This document shows positions 21,836 through 33,089 of a stretch of DNA of 64,000 bases, one piece after another. Numbering within the stretch: the stretch's first letter is position 1; each line of letters starts with the position of its first letter. The position numbers were made by a program, and so were the translations under genes. The notes beneath the pieces are model-generated. The model searched no databases, was not told the DNA's origin, and saw nothing but the letters and a program-made list of their open reading frames with translations. Origin of the DNA: Canna indica (taxonomy: Eukaryota; Streptophyta; Magnoliopsida; Zingiberales; Cannaceae); contig CP136897.1 in the NCBI GenBank assembly GCA_034359265.1, forward strand, positions 33,777,501-33,841,500, written 5' to 3'.

Positions 21836-21954
21836 GGGTGCGATCATACCAGTACTAACGCACCGGATCCCATCAGAACTCCGAAGTTAAGCGTGCTTGG
21901 GCGAGAGTAGTACTAGGATGGGTGACCCCCTGGGAAGTCCTCGTGTTGCACCTT
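21836..21954 (+). rRNA. 5S rRNA: 5S rRNA gene, copy 46, chimera of delta2 and gamma units
   Basis: Full length, with C18T as its only change. It has the delta2 mark at 18 but not at 82 or 95, and none of the gamma marks at 47, 60 and 71. Upstream it has delta2 spacer features (CACGCGG, TTATTTG); downstream it has the gamma-type spacer of copy 40 (TTTGGTTGTCG). A crossover between positions 71 and 82 explains all of this. The product is the most consensus-like gene of the amplified zone. Confidence 0.97.
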
Positions 21955-22320
21955 TTTTTTTACTACCTATTTGATTGCACGACGAGATCATTTTTTTTAC
22001 CAATCTTTCTAACCAAACGTTAAGGACGGACGACGTCGTCGACATAAAATTTGGTTGTCGATCGCCCGCGCGGGGCCAGCCGCAACCTCTACGGCCGGCT
22101 CGATCGACCAACCGACCCGAAAAATTAAAATTTGTCAATAAATAAGAAAAATAACATTTCAATTATTATTTTTCGTTTATAACGGGCGTAACTCCGTGCA
22201 TTATTGTCCGATTTCAGCTTTTCACGTGGCGCTAAAAGGCGCGCGAAGAGACGAAGAAAATGACCCCGAGCTATCACTCGGACGCTCACCCTTATTTGCC
22301 GACGATCAGAAGTGCATGAT

Positions 22321-22439
22321 GGGTGCGATCATACCAGTACTAACGCACCGGATCCCATCAGAACTCCGAAGTTAAGCGTGCTTGGGCGAGAGTAGTACTA
22401 GTATGGGTGACCCCCTGGGAAGTCCTCGTGTTGCACCTT
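22321..22439 (+). rRNA. 5S rRNA: 5S rRNA gene, copy 47 (class delta2)
   Basis: Full length. C18T and G82T; 2,906 bp after its duplicate, copy 41. Confidence 0.97.
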
Positions 22440-22803
22440 TTTTTTTACTAACTATTTGATTGCACGAGGAGATCATTTTTTTTACCAATCTTTCTAACCA
22501 AACGTTAAGGACAGACGACGTCGTCGACATAAAATTTGGCTCTCGATCGCCCGCGCGGGACCCACCGCAACCTCTACGACCGGCTCGATCGACCAACCGA
22601 CCCGAAAAATTAAAATTTGTAAATAAATAAGAAAAATAAAATTTCAAATATTATTTTTCGTTTAAAACGGGCGTAACTCCGTGCATTATTGTCTGATTTC
22701 AGCTTTTCACGTGGCGCTGAAAGGCGCGAAGAGACGAAGAAAATGACCCGGAGCTATCCCTTGAACGCTCACCCTTATTAGCCGACGATCAGAAGTGCAG
22801 GAC

Positions 22804-22922
22804 GGGTGCGATCATACCAGCACTAACGCACCGGATCCCATCAGAACTCTGAAGTTAAGCGTACTTGGGCGAGGGTAGTACTAGGATGGGTGACCCCCTG
22901 GGAAGTCCTCGTGTTGCACCTT
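22804..22922 (+). rRNA. 5S rRNA: 5S rRNA gene, copy 48 (class gamma)
   Basis: Full length. Gamma set only; duplicate of copy 42. Confidence 0.97.
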
Positions 22923-23288
22923 TTTTTTTACTACCTATTTGATTGCACGACGAGATCATTTTTTTTACCAATCTTTCTAACCAAACGTTAAGGACGGACG
23001 ACGTCGTCGACATAAAATTTGGCTGTCGATCGCCCGCGCGGGGCCAGCCGCAACCTCTACGGCCGGCTCGATCGAACAACCGACCCGAAAAATTAAAATT
23101 TGTCAATAAATAAGAAAAATAACATTTCAAATATTATTTTTCGTTTAAAACGGGCGTAACTCCGTGCATTATTGTCCGATTTCAGCTTTTCACGTGGCGC
23201 TAAAAGGCGCGCGAAGAGACGAAGAAAATGACCCCGAGCTATCACTCGGACGCTCACCCTTATTAGCCGACGATCAGAAGTGCATGAC

Positions 23289-23407
23289 GGGTGCGATCAT
23301 ACCAGCACTAACGCACCGGATCCCATCAGAACTCCGAAGTTAAGTGTGCTTGGGCGAGAGGAGTACTAGGATGGGTGACCCCCTGGGAAGTCCTCGTTTT
23401 GCACCTT
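23289..23407 (+). rRNA. 5S rRNA: 5S rRNA gene, copy 49 (class delta1)
   Basis: Full length. C57T, T73G and G110T; duplicate of copy 43. Confidence 0.97.
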
Positions 23408-23771
23408 TTTTTTTACTAACTATTTGATTGCACGACGAGATCATTTTTTTTACCAATCTTTCTAACCAAACGTTAAGGACAGACGACGTCGTCGACATAA
23501 AATTTGGCTCTCGATCGCCCGCGCGGGGCCCGCCGCAACCTCTACGACCGGCTCGATCGACCAACCGACCCGAAAAATTAAAATTTGTAAATAAATAAGA
23601 AAAATAAAATTTCAAATATTATTTTTCGTTTAAAAGGGGCGTAACTCCGTGCATTATTTTCCGATTTCAGCTTTTGACGTGGCGCTGAACGGCGCGAAGA
23701 GACGAAGAAAATGACCCCGAGCTATCCCTTGAACGCTCACCCTTATTAGCCGACGATCAGAAGTGCAGGAC

Positions 23772-23890
23772 GGGTGCGATCATACCAGCACTAAAGCACC
23801 GGATCCCATCAGAACTCTGAAGTTAAGCGTACTTGGGCGAGGGTAGTACTAGGATGGGTGACCCCCTGGGAAGTCCTCGTGTTGCACCTT
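23772..23890 (+). rRNA. 5S rRNA: 5S rRNA gene, copy 50 (class gamma)
   Basis: Full length. Gamma set plus C24A; duplicate of copy 44. Confidence 0.97.
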
Positions 23891-24256
23891 TTTTTTTACT
23901 ACCTATTTGATTGCACGACGAGATCATTTTTTTTACCAATCTTTCTAACCAAACGTTAAGGACGGACGACGTCGTCGACATAAAATTTGGCTGTCGATCG
24001 CCCACGCGGGGCCAGCCGCAACCTCTACGGCCGGCTCGATCGACCAACCGACCCGAAAAATTAAAATTTGTCAATAAATAAGAAAAATAACATTTCAATT
24101 ATTATTTTTCGTTTATAACGGGCGTAACTCCGTGCATTATTGTCCGATTTCAGCTTTTCACGCGGCGCTAAAAGGCGCGCGAAGAGACGAAGAAAATGAC
24201 CCCGAGCTATCACTCGGACGCTCACCCTTATTTGCCGACGATCAGAAGTGCATGAT

Positions 24257-24375
24257 GGGTGCGATCATACCAGTACTAACGCACCGGATCCCATCAGAAC
24301 TCCGAAGTTAAGCGTGCTTGGGCGAGAGTAGTACTAGTATGGGTGACCCCATGGGAAGTCCTCGTGTTGCACCTT
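24257..24375 (+). rRNA. 5S rRNA: 5S rRNA gene, copy 51 (class delta2)
   Basis: Full length. C18T, G82T and C95A; duplicate of copy 45, with one private spacer change (AAACGCTAAGG) after it. Confidence 0.97.
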
Positions 24376-24741
24376 TTTTTTTACTAACTATTTGATTGCA
24401 CGACGAGATCATTTTTTTTACCAATCTTTCTAACCAAACGCTAAGGACAGATGACGTCGTCGACATAAAATTTGGCTCTCGATAGCCCGCACGGGGCCCG
24501 CCGCAACCTCTACGGCCGGCTCGATCGACCAACCGACCCGAAAAATTAAAATTTGTCAATAAATAAGAAAAATAACATTTCAATTATTATTTTTCGTTTA
24601 TAACGGGCGTAACTCCGTGCATTATTGTCCGATTTCAGCTTTTCACGCGGCGCTAAAAGGCGCGCGAAGAGACGAAGAAAATGACCCCGAGCTATCACTC
24701 GGACGCTCACCCTTATTTGCCGACGATCAGAAGTGCATGAT

Positions 24742-24860
24742 GGGTGCGATCATACCAGTACTAACGCACCGGATCCCATCAGAACTCCGAAGTTAAGCGT
24801 GCTTGGGCGAGAGTAGTACTAGTATGGGTGACCCCATGGGAAGTCCTCGTGTTGCACCTT
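24742..24860 (+). rRNA. 5S rRNA: 5S rRNA gene, copy 52 (class delta2), crossover parent
   Basis: Full length. C18T, G82T and C95A. It sits exactly 2,906 bp after copy 46 and shares that copy's upstream spacer, so it stands for the left-hand parent of the chimera. Confidence 0.97.
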
Positions 24861-25225
24861 TTTTTTTACTAACTATTTGATTGCACGACGAGATCATTTT
24901 TTTTACCAATCTTTCTAACCAAACGTTAAGGACAGATGACGTCGTCGACATAAAATTTGGCTCTCGATAGCCCGCACGGGGCCCGCCGCAACCTCTACGG
25001 CCGGCTCGATCGACCAACCGACCCGAAAAATTAAAATTTGTAAATAAATAAGAAAAATAACATTTCAATTATTATTTTTCGTTTAAAACGGGCGTAACTC
25101 CGTGCATTATTGTCAGATTTCAGCTTTTCACGTGGCGCTGAAAGGCGCGCAAAGAGACGAAGAAAATGACCCCGAGCTGCCCTCGGATGCTCACCCTTAT
25201 TAGCCGACGATCAGAGGTGCATGAC

Positions 25226-25344
25226 GGGTGTTATCATACCAGCACTAATTCACCGTATCCCATCAGAACTCCGAAGTTAAGCGTGCTTGGGCGAGAGTAG
25301 TACCAGGATGGGTGACCCCCTGGGAAGTCCTCGTGTTGCACTTT
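25226..25344 (+). rRNA. 5S rRNA: 5S rRNA gene, copy 53
   Basis: Full length. C6T, G7T, C24T, G25T, G31T, T79C and C117T; homologue of copies 35 and 58. Confidence 0.96.
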
Positions 25345-25709
25345 TTTTTTTACTACCTATTTGATTGCACGACGAGATCATTTTGTTACCAATCTTTCTA
25401 ACCAAACGTTAAGGACGGACGACGTCGTCGACATAAAATTTGGCTGTCGATCGCCCGCGCGGGGCCCGCCGCAACCTCTACGGCCGGTTCGATCGACCAA
25501 CCGACCCGAAAAATTAAAATTTGTAAATAAATAAGAAAAATAACATTTGAATTATTATTTTTCGTTTAAAACGGGCGTAACTCCGTGCATTATTGTCCGA
25601 TTTCAGCTTTTCACGTGGCGCTAAAAGGCGCGCGAAGAGACGAAGAAAATGACCCCGAGCTATCCCTCGGACGCTCACCCTTATTAGCCGACGATCAGAA
25701 GTGCATGAC

Positions 25710-25828
25710 GGGTGCGATCATACCAGCACTAACGCACCGGATCCCATCAGAACTCCGAAGTTAAGCGTGCTTGGGCGAGAATAGTACTAGGATGGGTGAC
25801 CCCTTGGGAAGTACTCGTGTTGCACCTT
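25710..25828 (+). rRNA. 5S rRNA: 5S rRNA gene, copy 54
   Basis: Full length. G72A, C95T and C104A. Confidence 0.97.
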
Positions 25829-26194
25829 TTTTTTTACTACCTATTTGATTGCACGACGAGATCATTTTTTTTACCAATCTTTCTAACCAAACGTTAAGGA
25901 CGGACGACGTCGTCGACATAAAATTTGGCTTTCGATCGCCTGCGCGGGGCCCTCCGCAACCTCTACGGCCGGCTCGATGGACCCACCGACCCGAAAAATT
26001 AAAATTTGTAAATAAATAAGAAAAATAACATTTCAATTATTATTTTTCGTTTAAAACGGGCGTAACTCCGTGCATTATTGTCCGATTTCAGCTTTTCACG
26101 TGGCGCCAAAAGGCGCACGAAGAGACGAAGAAAATGACCCCGAGCTATCCCACGAACGTTCACCCTTATTAGCCGACGATCAGAAGGGCGTGAC

Positions 26195-26313
26195 GGGTGC
26201 GATCATACCAGCACTAACGCACCGGATCCCATCAGAACTTCGAAGTTAAGCGTGCTTGGGCGAGAGTAGTACTAGGATGGGTGACCCCCTGGGAAGTCCT
26301 CGTGTTGCACTTT
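26195..26313 (+). rRNA. 5S rRNA: 5S rRNA gene, copy 55
   Basis: Full length. C46T and C117T; internal boxes are consensus. Confidence 0.97.
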
Positions 26314-26676
26314 TTTTTTTACTACCTATTTGATTGCACGACGAGATCATTTTTTTACCAATCTTTCTAACCAAACGTTAAGGACGGACGACGTCGTCGA
26401 CATAAAATTTGGCTGTCGATCGCCCGCGCGGGGCCCGCCGCGACCTCTACGACCGGCTCGATCGACCAACCGACCCGAAAAATTAAAATTTGTAAATAAA
26501 TAAGAAAAATAACATTTCAATTATTATTTTTCGTTTAAAACGGGCGTAACTCCGTGCATTATTGTCTGATTTCAGCTTTTCACGTGGCGCTGAAAGGCGC
26601 GAAGAGACGAAGAAAATGACCCCGAGCTATCCCTTGAACGCTCACCATTATTAGCCGACGATCAGAAGTGCATGAC

Positions 26677-26795
26677 GGGTGCGATCATACCAGCACTAAC
26701 GCACCGGATCCCATCAGAACTCTTAAGTTAAGCGTACTTGGGCGAGGGTAGTACTAGGATGGGTGACCCCCTGGGAAGTCCTCGTGTTGCACCTT
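26677..26795 (+). rRNA. 5S rRNA: 5S rRNA gene, copy 56 (class gamma)
   Basis: Full length. Gamma set plus G48T. Confidence 0.97.
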
Positions 26796-27161
26796 TTTTT
26801 TTACTACCTATTTGATTGCACGACGAGATCATTTTTTTTACCAATCTTTCTAACCAAACGTTAAGGACGGACGACGTCGTCGACATAAAATTTGGCTGTC
26901 GATCGCCCACGCGGGGCCAGCCGCAACCTCTACGGCCGGCTCGATCGACCAACCGACCCGAAAAATTAAAATTTGTCAATAAATAAGAAAAATAACATTT
27001 CAATTATTATTTTTCGTTTATAACGGGCGTAACTCCGTGCATTATTGTCCGATTTCAGCTTTTCACGTGGCGCTAAAAGGCGCGCGAAGAGACGAAGAAA
27101 ATGACCCCGAGCTATCACTCGGACGCTCACCCTTATTTGCCGACGATCAGAAGTGCATGAT

Positions 27162-27280
27162 GGGTGCGATCATACCAGTACTAACGCACCGGATCCCATC
27201 AGAACTCCGAAGTTAAGCGTGCTTGGGCGAGAGTAGTACTAGTATGGGTGACCCCATGGGAAGTCCTCGTGTTGCACCTT
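27162..27280 (+). rRNA. 5S rRNA: 5S rRNA gene, copy 57 (class delta2)
   Basis: Full length. C18T, G82T and C95A. Confidence 0.97.
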
Positions 27281-27645
27281 TTTTTTTACTAACTATTTGA
27301 TTGCACGACGAGATCATTTTTTTTACCAATCTTTCTAACCAAACGTTAAGGACAGATGACGTCGTCGACATAAAATTTGGCTCTCGATAGCCCGCACGGG
27401 GCCCGCCGCAACCTCTACGGCCGGCTCGATCGACCAACCGACCCGAAAAATTAAAATTTGTAAATAAATAAGAAAAATAACATTTCAATTATTATTTTTC
27501 GTTTAAAACGGGCGTAACTCCGTGCATTATTGTCATATTTCAGCTTTTCACGTGGCGCTGAAAGGCGCGCAAAGAGACGAAGAAAATGACCCCGAGCTGC
27601 CCTCGGATGCTCACCCTTATTAGCCGACGATCAGAGGTGCATGAC

Positions 27646-27764
27646 GGGTGTTATCATACCAGCACTAATGCACCGTATCCCATCAGAACTCCGAAGTTAA
27701 GCGTGCTTGGGCGAGAGTAGTACTAGGATGGGTGACCCCCTGGGAAGTCCTCGTGTTGCACTTT
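27646..27764 (+). rRNA. 5S rRNA: 5S rRNA gene, copy 58
   Basis: Full length. C6T, G7T, C24T, G31T and C117T; starts the second copy of the 5.3-kb block. Confidence 0.96.
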
Positions 27765-28129
27765 TTTTTTTACTACCTATTTGATTGCACGACGAGATCA
27801 TTTTTTTACCAATCTTTCTAACCAAACGTTAAGGACGGACGACGTCGTCGACATAAAATTTGGCTGTCGATCGCCCGCGCGGGGCCCGCCGCAACCTCTA
27901 CGGCCGGTTCGATCGACCAACCGACCCGAAAAATTAAAATTTGTAAATAAATAAGAAAAATAACATTTCAATTATTATTTTTCGTTTAAAACGGGCGTAA
28001 CTCCGTGCATTATTGTCCGATTTCAGCTTTTCACGTGGCGCTAAAAGGCGCGCGGAGAGACGAAGAAAATGACCCCGAGCTATCCCTCGGACGCTCACCC
28101 TTATTAGCCGACGATCAGAAGTGCATGAC

Positions 28130-28248
28130 GGGTGCGATCATACCAGCACTAACGCACCGGATCCCATCAGAACTCCGAAGTTAAGCGTGCTTGGGCGAGA
28201 ATAGTACTAGGATGGGTTACCCCTTGGGAAGTCCTCGTGTTGCACCTT
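28130..28248 (+). rRNA. 5S rRNA: 5S rRNA gene, copy 59
   Basis: Full length. G72A, G89T (box C) and C95T. Confidence 0.97.
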
Positions 28249-28614
28249 TTTTTTTACTACCTATTTGATTGCACGACGAGATCATTTTTTTTACCAATCT
28301 TTCTAACCAAACGTTAAGGACGGACGATGTCGTCGACATAAAATTTGGCTTTCGATCGCCCGCGCGGGGCCCTCCGCAACCTCTACGGCCGGCTCGATGG
28401 ACCCACCGACCCGAAAAATTAAAATTTGTAAATAAATAAGAAAAATAACATTTCAATTATTATTTTTCGTTTAAAACGGGCGTAACTCCGTGCATTATTG
28501 TCCGATTTCAGCTTTTCACGTGGCGCCAAAAGGCGCACGAAGTGACGAAGAAAATGACCCCGAGCTATCCCACGAACGTTCACCCTTATTAGCCGACGAT
28601 CAGAAGGGCATGAC

Positions 28615-28733
28615 GGGTGCGATCATACCAGCACTAACGCACCGGATCCCATCAGAACTTCGAAGTTAAGCGTGCTTGGGCGAGAGTAGTACTAGGATGG
28701 GTGACCCCCTGGGAAGTCCTCGTGTTGCACTTT
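28615..28733 (+). rRNA. 5S rRNA: 5S rRNA gene, copy 60
   Basis: Full length. C46T and C117T, as in copy 55. Confidence 0.97.
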
Positions 28734-29096
28734 TTTTTTTACTACCTATTTGATTGCACGACGAGATCATTTTTTTACCAATCTTTCTAACCAAACGTTA
28801 AGGACGGACGACGTCGTCGACATAAAATTTGGCTGTCGATCGCCCGCGCGGGGCCCGCCGCGACCTCTACGACCGGCTCGATCGACCAACCGACCCGAAA
28901 AATTAAAATTTGTAAATAAATAAGAAAAATAACATTTCAATTATTATTTTTCGTTTAAAACGGGCGTAACTCCGTGCATTATTGTCCGATTTCAGCTTTT
29001 CACGTGGCGCTGAAAGGCGCGAAGAGACGAAGAAAATGACCCCGAGCTATCCCTTGAACGCTCACCCTTATTAGCCGACGATCAGAAGTGCAGGAC

Positions 29097-29215
29097 GGGT
29101 GCGATCATACCAGCACTAACGCACCGGATCCCATCAGAACTCTGAAGTTAAGCGTACTTGGGCGAGGGTAGTATTAGGATGGGTGACCCCCTGGGAAGTC
29201 CTCGTGTTGCACCTT
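29097..29215 (+). rRNA. 5S rRNA: 5S rRNA gene, copy 61 (class gamma)
   Basis: Full length. Gamma set plus C78T; homologue of copy 38. Confidence 0.97.
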
Positions 29216-29581
29216 TTTTTTTACTACCTATTTGATTGCACGACGAGATCATTTTTTTTGCCAATCTTTCTAACCAAACGTTAAGGACGGACGACGTCGT
29301 CGACATAAAATTTGGCTGTCGATCGCCCGCGCGGGGCCAGCCGCAACCTCTACGGCCGGCTCGATCGACCAACCGACCCGAAAAATTAAAATTTGTCAAT
29401 AAATAAGAAAAATAACATTTCAATTATTATTTTTCGTTTATAACGGGCGTAACTCCGTGCATTATTGTCCGATTTCAGCTTTTCACGTGGCGCTAAAAGG
29501 CGCGCGAAGAGACGAAGAAAATGACCCCGAGCTATCACTCGGACGCTCACCCTTATTAGCCGACGATCAGAAGTGCATGAC

Positions 29582-29700
29582 GGGTGCGATCATACCAGCA
29601 CTAACGCACCGGATCCCATCAGAACTCCGAAGTTAAGTGTGCTTGGGCGAGAGGAGTACTAGGATGGGTGACCCCCTGGGAAGTCCTCGTGTTGCACCTT
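29582..29700 (+). rRNA. 5S rRNA: 5S rRNA gene, copy 62 (class delta1)
   Basis: Full length. C57T and T73G; homologue of copy 39. Confidence 0.97.
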
Positions 29701-30064
29701 TTTTTTTACTAACTATTTGATTGCACGACGAGATCATTTTTTTTACCAATCTTTCTAACCAAACGTTAAGGACAGACGACGTCGTCGACATAAAATTTGG
29801 CTTTCGATCGCCCACGCGGGGCCCGACGCAACCTCTACGACCGGCTCGATCGACCAACCGACCCGGAAAATTAAAATTTGTAAATAAATAAGAAAAATAA
29901 AGTTTCAAATATTATTTTTCGTTTAAAACGGGCGTAACTCCGTGCATTATTGTCCGATTTCAGCTTTTCACGTGGCGCTGAAAGGCGCGAAGAGACGAAG
30001 AAAATGACCCCGAGCTATCCCTTGAACGCTCACCCTTATTAGCCGACGATCAGAAGTGCAGGAC

Positions 30065-30183
30065 GGGTGCGATCATACCAGCACTAACGCACCGGATCCC
30101 ATCAGAACTCTGAAGTTAAGCGTACTTGGGCGAGGGTAGTACTAGGATGGGTGACCCCCTGGGAAGTCCTCGTGTTGCACCTT
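30065..30183 (+). rRNA. 5S rRNA: 5S rRNA gene, copy 63 (class gamma)
   Basis: Full length. C47T, G60A and A71G; homologue of copy 40, but its spacer reads TTTGGCTGTCG. Confidence 0.97.
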
Positions 30184-30549
30184 TTTTTTTACTACCTATT
30201 TGATTGCACGACGAGATCATTTTTTTTACCAATCTTTCTAACCAAACGTTAAGGACGGACGACGTCGTCGACATAAAATTTGGCTGTCGATCGCCCGCGC
30301 GGGGCCAGCCGCAACCTCTACGGCCGGCTCGATCGACCAACCGACCCGAAAAATTAAAATTTGTCAATAAATAAGAAAAATAACATTTCAATTATTATTT
30401 TTCGTTTATAACGGGCGTAACTCCGTGCATTATTGTCCGATTTCAGCTTTTCACGTGGCGCTAAAAGGCGCGCGAAGAGACGAAGAAAATGACCCCGAGC
30501 TATCACTCGGACGCTCACCCTTATTTGCCGACGATCAGAAGTGCATGAT

Positions 30550-30668
30550 GGGTGCGATCATACCAGTACTAACGCACCGGATCCCATCAGAACTCCGAAG
30601 TTAAGCGTGCTTGGGCGAGAGTAGTACTAGTATGGGTGACCCCCTGGGAAGTCCTCGTGTTGCACCTT
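30550..30668 (+). rRNA. 5S rRNA: 5S rRNA gene, copy 64 (class delta2)
   Basis: Full length. C18T and G82T; homologue of copies 41 and 47. Confidence 0.97.
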
Positions 30669-31032
30669 TTTTTTTACTAACTATTTGATTGCACGACGAG
30701 ATCATTTTTTTTACCAATCTTTCTAACCAAACGTTAAGGACAGACGACGTCGTCGACATAAAATTTGGCTCTCGATCAGCCGCGCGGGACCCACCGCAAC
30801 CTCTACGACCGGCTCGATCGACCAACCGATCCGAAAAATTAAAATTTGTAAATAAATAAGAAAAATAAAATTTCAAATATTATTTTTCGTTTAAAACCGG
30901 CGTAACTCCGTGCATTATTGTCTGATTTCAGCTTTTCACGTGGCGCTGATAGGCGCGAAGAGACGAAGAAAATGACCCGGAGCTATCCCTTGAACGCTCA
31001 CCCTTATTAGCCGACGATCAGAAGTGCAGGAC

Positions 31033-31151
31033 GGGTGCGATCATACCAGCACTAACGCACCGGATCCCATCAGAACTCTGAAGTTAAGCGTACTTGGGCG
31101 AGGGTAGTACTAGGATGGGTGACCCCCTGGGAAGTCCTCGTGTTGCACCTT
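31033..31151 (+). rRNA. 5S rRNA: 5S rRNA gene, copy 65 (class gamma)
   Basis: Full length. Gamma set only; homologue of copies 42 and 48. Confidence 0.97.
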
Positions 31152-31517
31152 TTTTTTTACTACCTATTTGATTGCACGACGAGATCATTTTTTTTACCAA
31201 TCTTTCTAACCAAACGTTAAGGACGGACGACGTCGTCGACATAAAATTTGGCTGTCGATCGCCCGCGCGGGGCCAGCCGCAACCTCTACGGCCGGCTCGA
31301 TCGAACAACCGACCCGAAAAATTAAAATTTGTCAATAAATAAGAAAAATAACATTTCAAATATTATTTTTCGTTTAAAACGGGCGTAACTCCGTGCATTA
31401 TTGTCCGATTTCAGCTTTTCACGTGGCGCTAAAAGGCGCGCGAAGAGACGAAGAAAATGACCCCGAGCTATCACTCGGACGCTCACCCTTATTAGCCGAC
31501 GATCAGAAGTGCATGAC

Positions 31518-31636
31518 GGGTGCGATCATACCAGCACTAACGCACCGGATCCGATCAGAACTCCGAAGTTAAGTGTGCTTGGGCGAGAGGAGTACTAGGA
31601 TGGGTGACCCCCTGGGAAGTCCTCGTTTTGCACCTT
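31518..31636 (+). rRNA. 5S rRNA: 5S rRNA gene, copy 66 (class delta1)
   Basis: Full length. C57T, T73G and G110T plus private C36G. Confidence 0.97.
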
Positions 31637-32000
31637 TTTTTTTACTAACTATTTGATTGCACGACGAGATCATTTTTTTTACCAATCTTTCTAACCAAAC
31701 GTTAAGGACAGACGACGTCGTCGACATAAAATTTGGCTCTCGATCGCCCGCGCGGGGCCCGCCGCAACCTCTACGACCGGCTCGATCGACCAACCGACCC
31801 GAAAAATTAAAATTTGTAAATAAATAAGAAAAATAAAATTTCAAATATTATTTTTCGTTTAAAAGGGGCGTAACTCCGTGCATTATTTTCCGATTTCAGC
31901 TTTTGACGTGGCGCTGAACGGCGCGAAGAGACGAAGAAAATGACCCCGAGCTATCCCTTGAACGCTCACCCTTATTAGCCGACGATCAGAAATGCAGGAC

Positions 32001-32119
32001 GGGTGCGATCATACCAGCACTAACGCACCGGATCCCATCAGAACTCTGAAGTTAAGCGTACTTGGGCGAGGGTAGTACTAGGATGGGTGACCCCCTGGGA
32101 AGTCCTCGTGTTGCACCTT
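32001..32119 (+). rRNA. 5S rRNA: 5S rRNA gene, copy 67 (class gamma)
   Basis: Full length. Gamma set only; lacks the C24A of its homologues 44 and 50, so C24A arose after the 11,135-bp duplication or was corrected here. Confidence 0.97.
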
Positions 32120-32485
32120 TTTTTTTACTACCTATTTGATTGCACGACGAGATCATTTTTTTTACCAATCTTTCTAACCAAACGTTAAGGACGGACGACG
32201 TCGTCGACATAAAATTTGGCTGTCGATCGCCCACGCGTGGCCAGCCGCAACCTCTACGGCCGGCTCGATCGACCAACCGACCCGAAAAATTAAAATTTGT
32301 CAATAAATAAGAAAAATAACATTTCAATTATTATTTTTCGTTTATAACGGGCGTAACTCCGTGCATTATTGTCCGATTTCAGCTTTTCACGTGGCGCTAA
32401 AAGGCGCGCGAAGAGACGAAGAAAATGACCCCGAGCTATCACTCGGACGCTCACCCTTATTTGCCGACGATCAGAAGTGCATGAT

Positions 32486-32604
32486 GGGTGCGATCATACC
32501 AGTACTAACGCACCGGATCCCATCAGAACTCCGAAGTTAAGCGTGCTTGGGCGAGAGTAGTACTAGTATGGGTGACCCCATGGGAAGTCCTCGTGTTGCA
32601 CCTT
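32486..32604 (+). rRNA. 5S rRNA: 5S rRNA gene, copy 68 (class delta2)
   Basis: Full length. C18T, G82T and C95A; last unit of the second 5.3-kb block. Confidence 0.97.
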
Positions 32605-32970
32605 TTTTTTTACTAACTATTTGATTGCACGACGAGATCATTTTTTTTACCAATCTTTCTAACCAAACGTTAAGGACAGATGACGTCGTCGACATAAAAT
32701 TTGGCTCTCGATAGCCCGCACGGGGCCCGCCGCAACCTCTACGGCCGGCTCGATCGACCAACCGACCCGAAAAATTAAAATTTGTAAATAAATAAGAAAA
32801 ATAACATTTCAAATATTATTTTTCGTTTAAAACGGGCGTATCTCCGTGCATTATTGTCCGATTTCAGCTTTTCACGTGGCGCTAAAAGGCGCGCGAAGAG
32901 ACGAAGAAAATGACCCCGAGCTATCCCTCGGACGCTCACCCTTATTAGCCGACGATCAGAAGTGTATAAT

Positions 32971-33089
32971 GGGTGCGATCATACTAGCACTAACGCACCG
33001 GATCCCATCAGAACTTTGAAGTTAAGCGTGCTTGGGCGAGAGTAGTACTAGGATGGGTGACCCCCTGGGAAGTCCTCTTGTTGAACCTT
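32971..33089 (+). rRNA. 5S rRNA: 5S rRNA gene, copy 69
   Basis: Full length. C15T, C46T, C47T, G108T and C114A; the last breaks a predicted pair with G5. Confidence 0.95.

Larger units (their letters stand above)
19006..21911 (+). repeat. 2,906-bp six-unit duplication, left copy
   Basis: Runs from within copy 40 to within copy 46. Copies 41-45 match copies 47-51 one for one (C18T/G82T; gamma; delta1 with G110T; gamma with C24A; delta2 with C95A). Confidence 0.9.
21912..24817 (+). repeat. 2,906-bp six-unit duplication, right copy
   Basis: Runs from within the chimeric copy 46 to within copy 52. The joint lies between positions 71 and 82 of copy 46 (21,906-21,917). Confidence 0.9.
25081..26545 (+). 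repeat. extra copy of the three-unit block of copies 35-37
   Basis: Copies 53-55 match copies 35-37 at an offset of 8,715 bp and copies 58-60 at an offset of 2,420 bp, so this trimer is present three times. Confidence 0.88.
27501..32775 (+). repeat. 5.3-kb segmental duplication, right copy (copies 58-68)
   Basis: Right partner of 16,366-21,640. It differs by scattered single bases (for example copy 59 G89T and copy 66 C36G) but shows no length change over eleven units. Confidence 0.88.
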
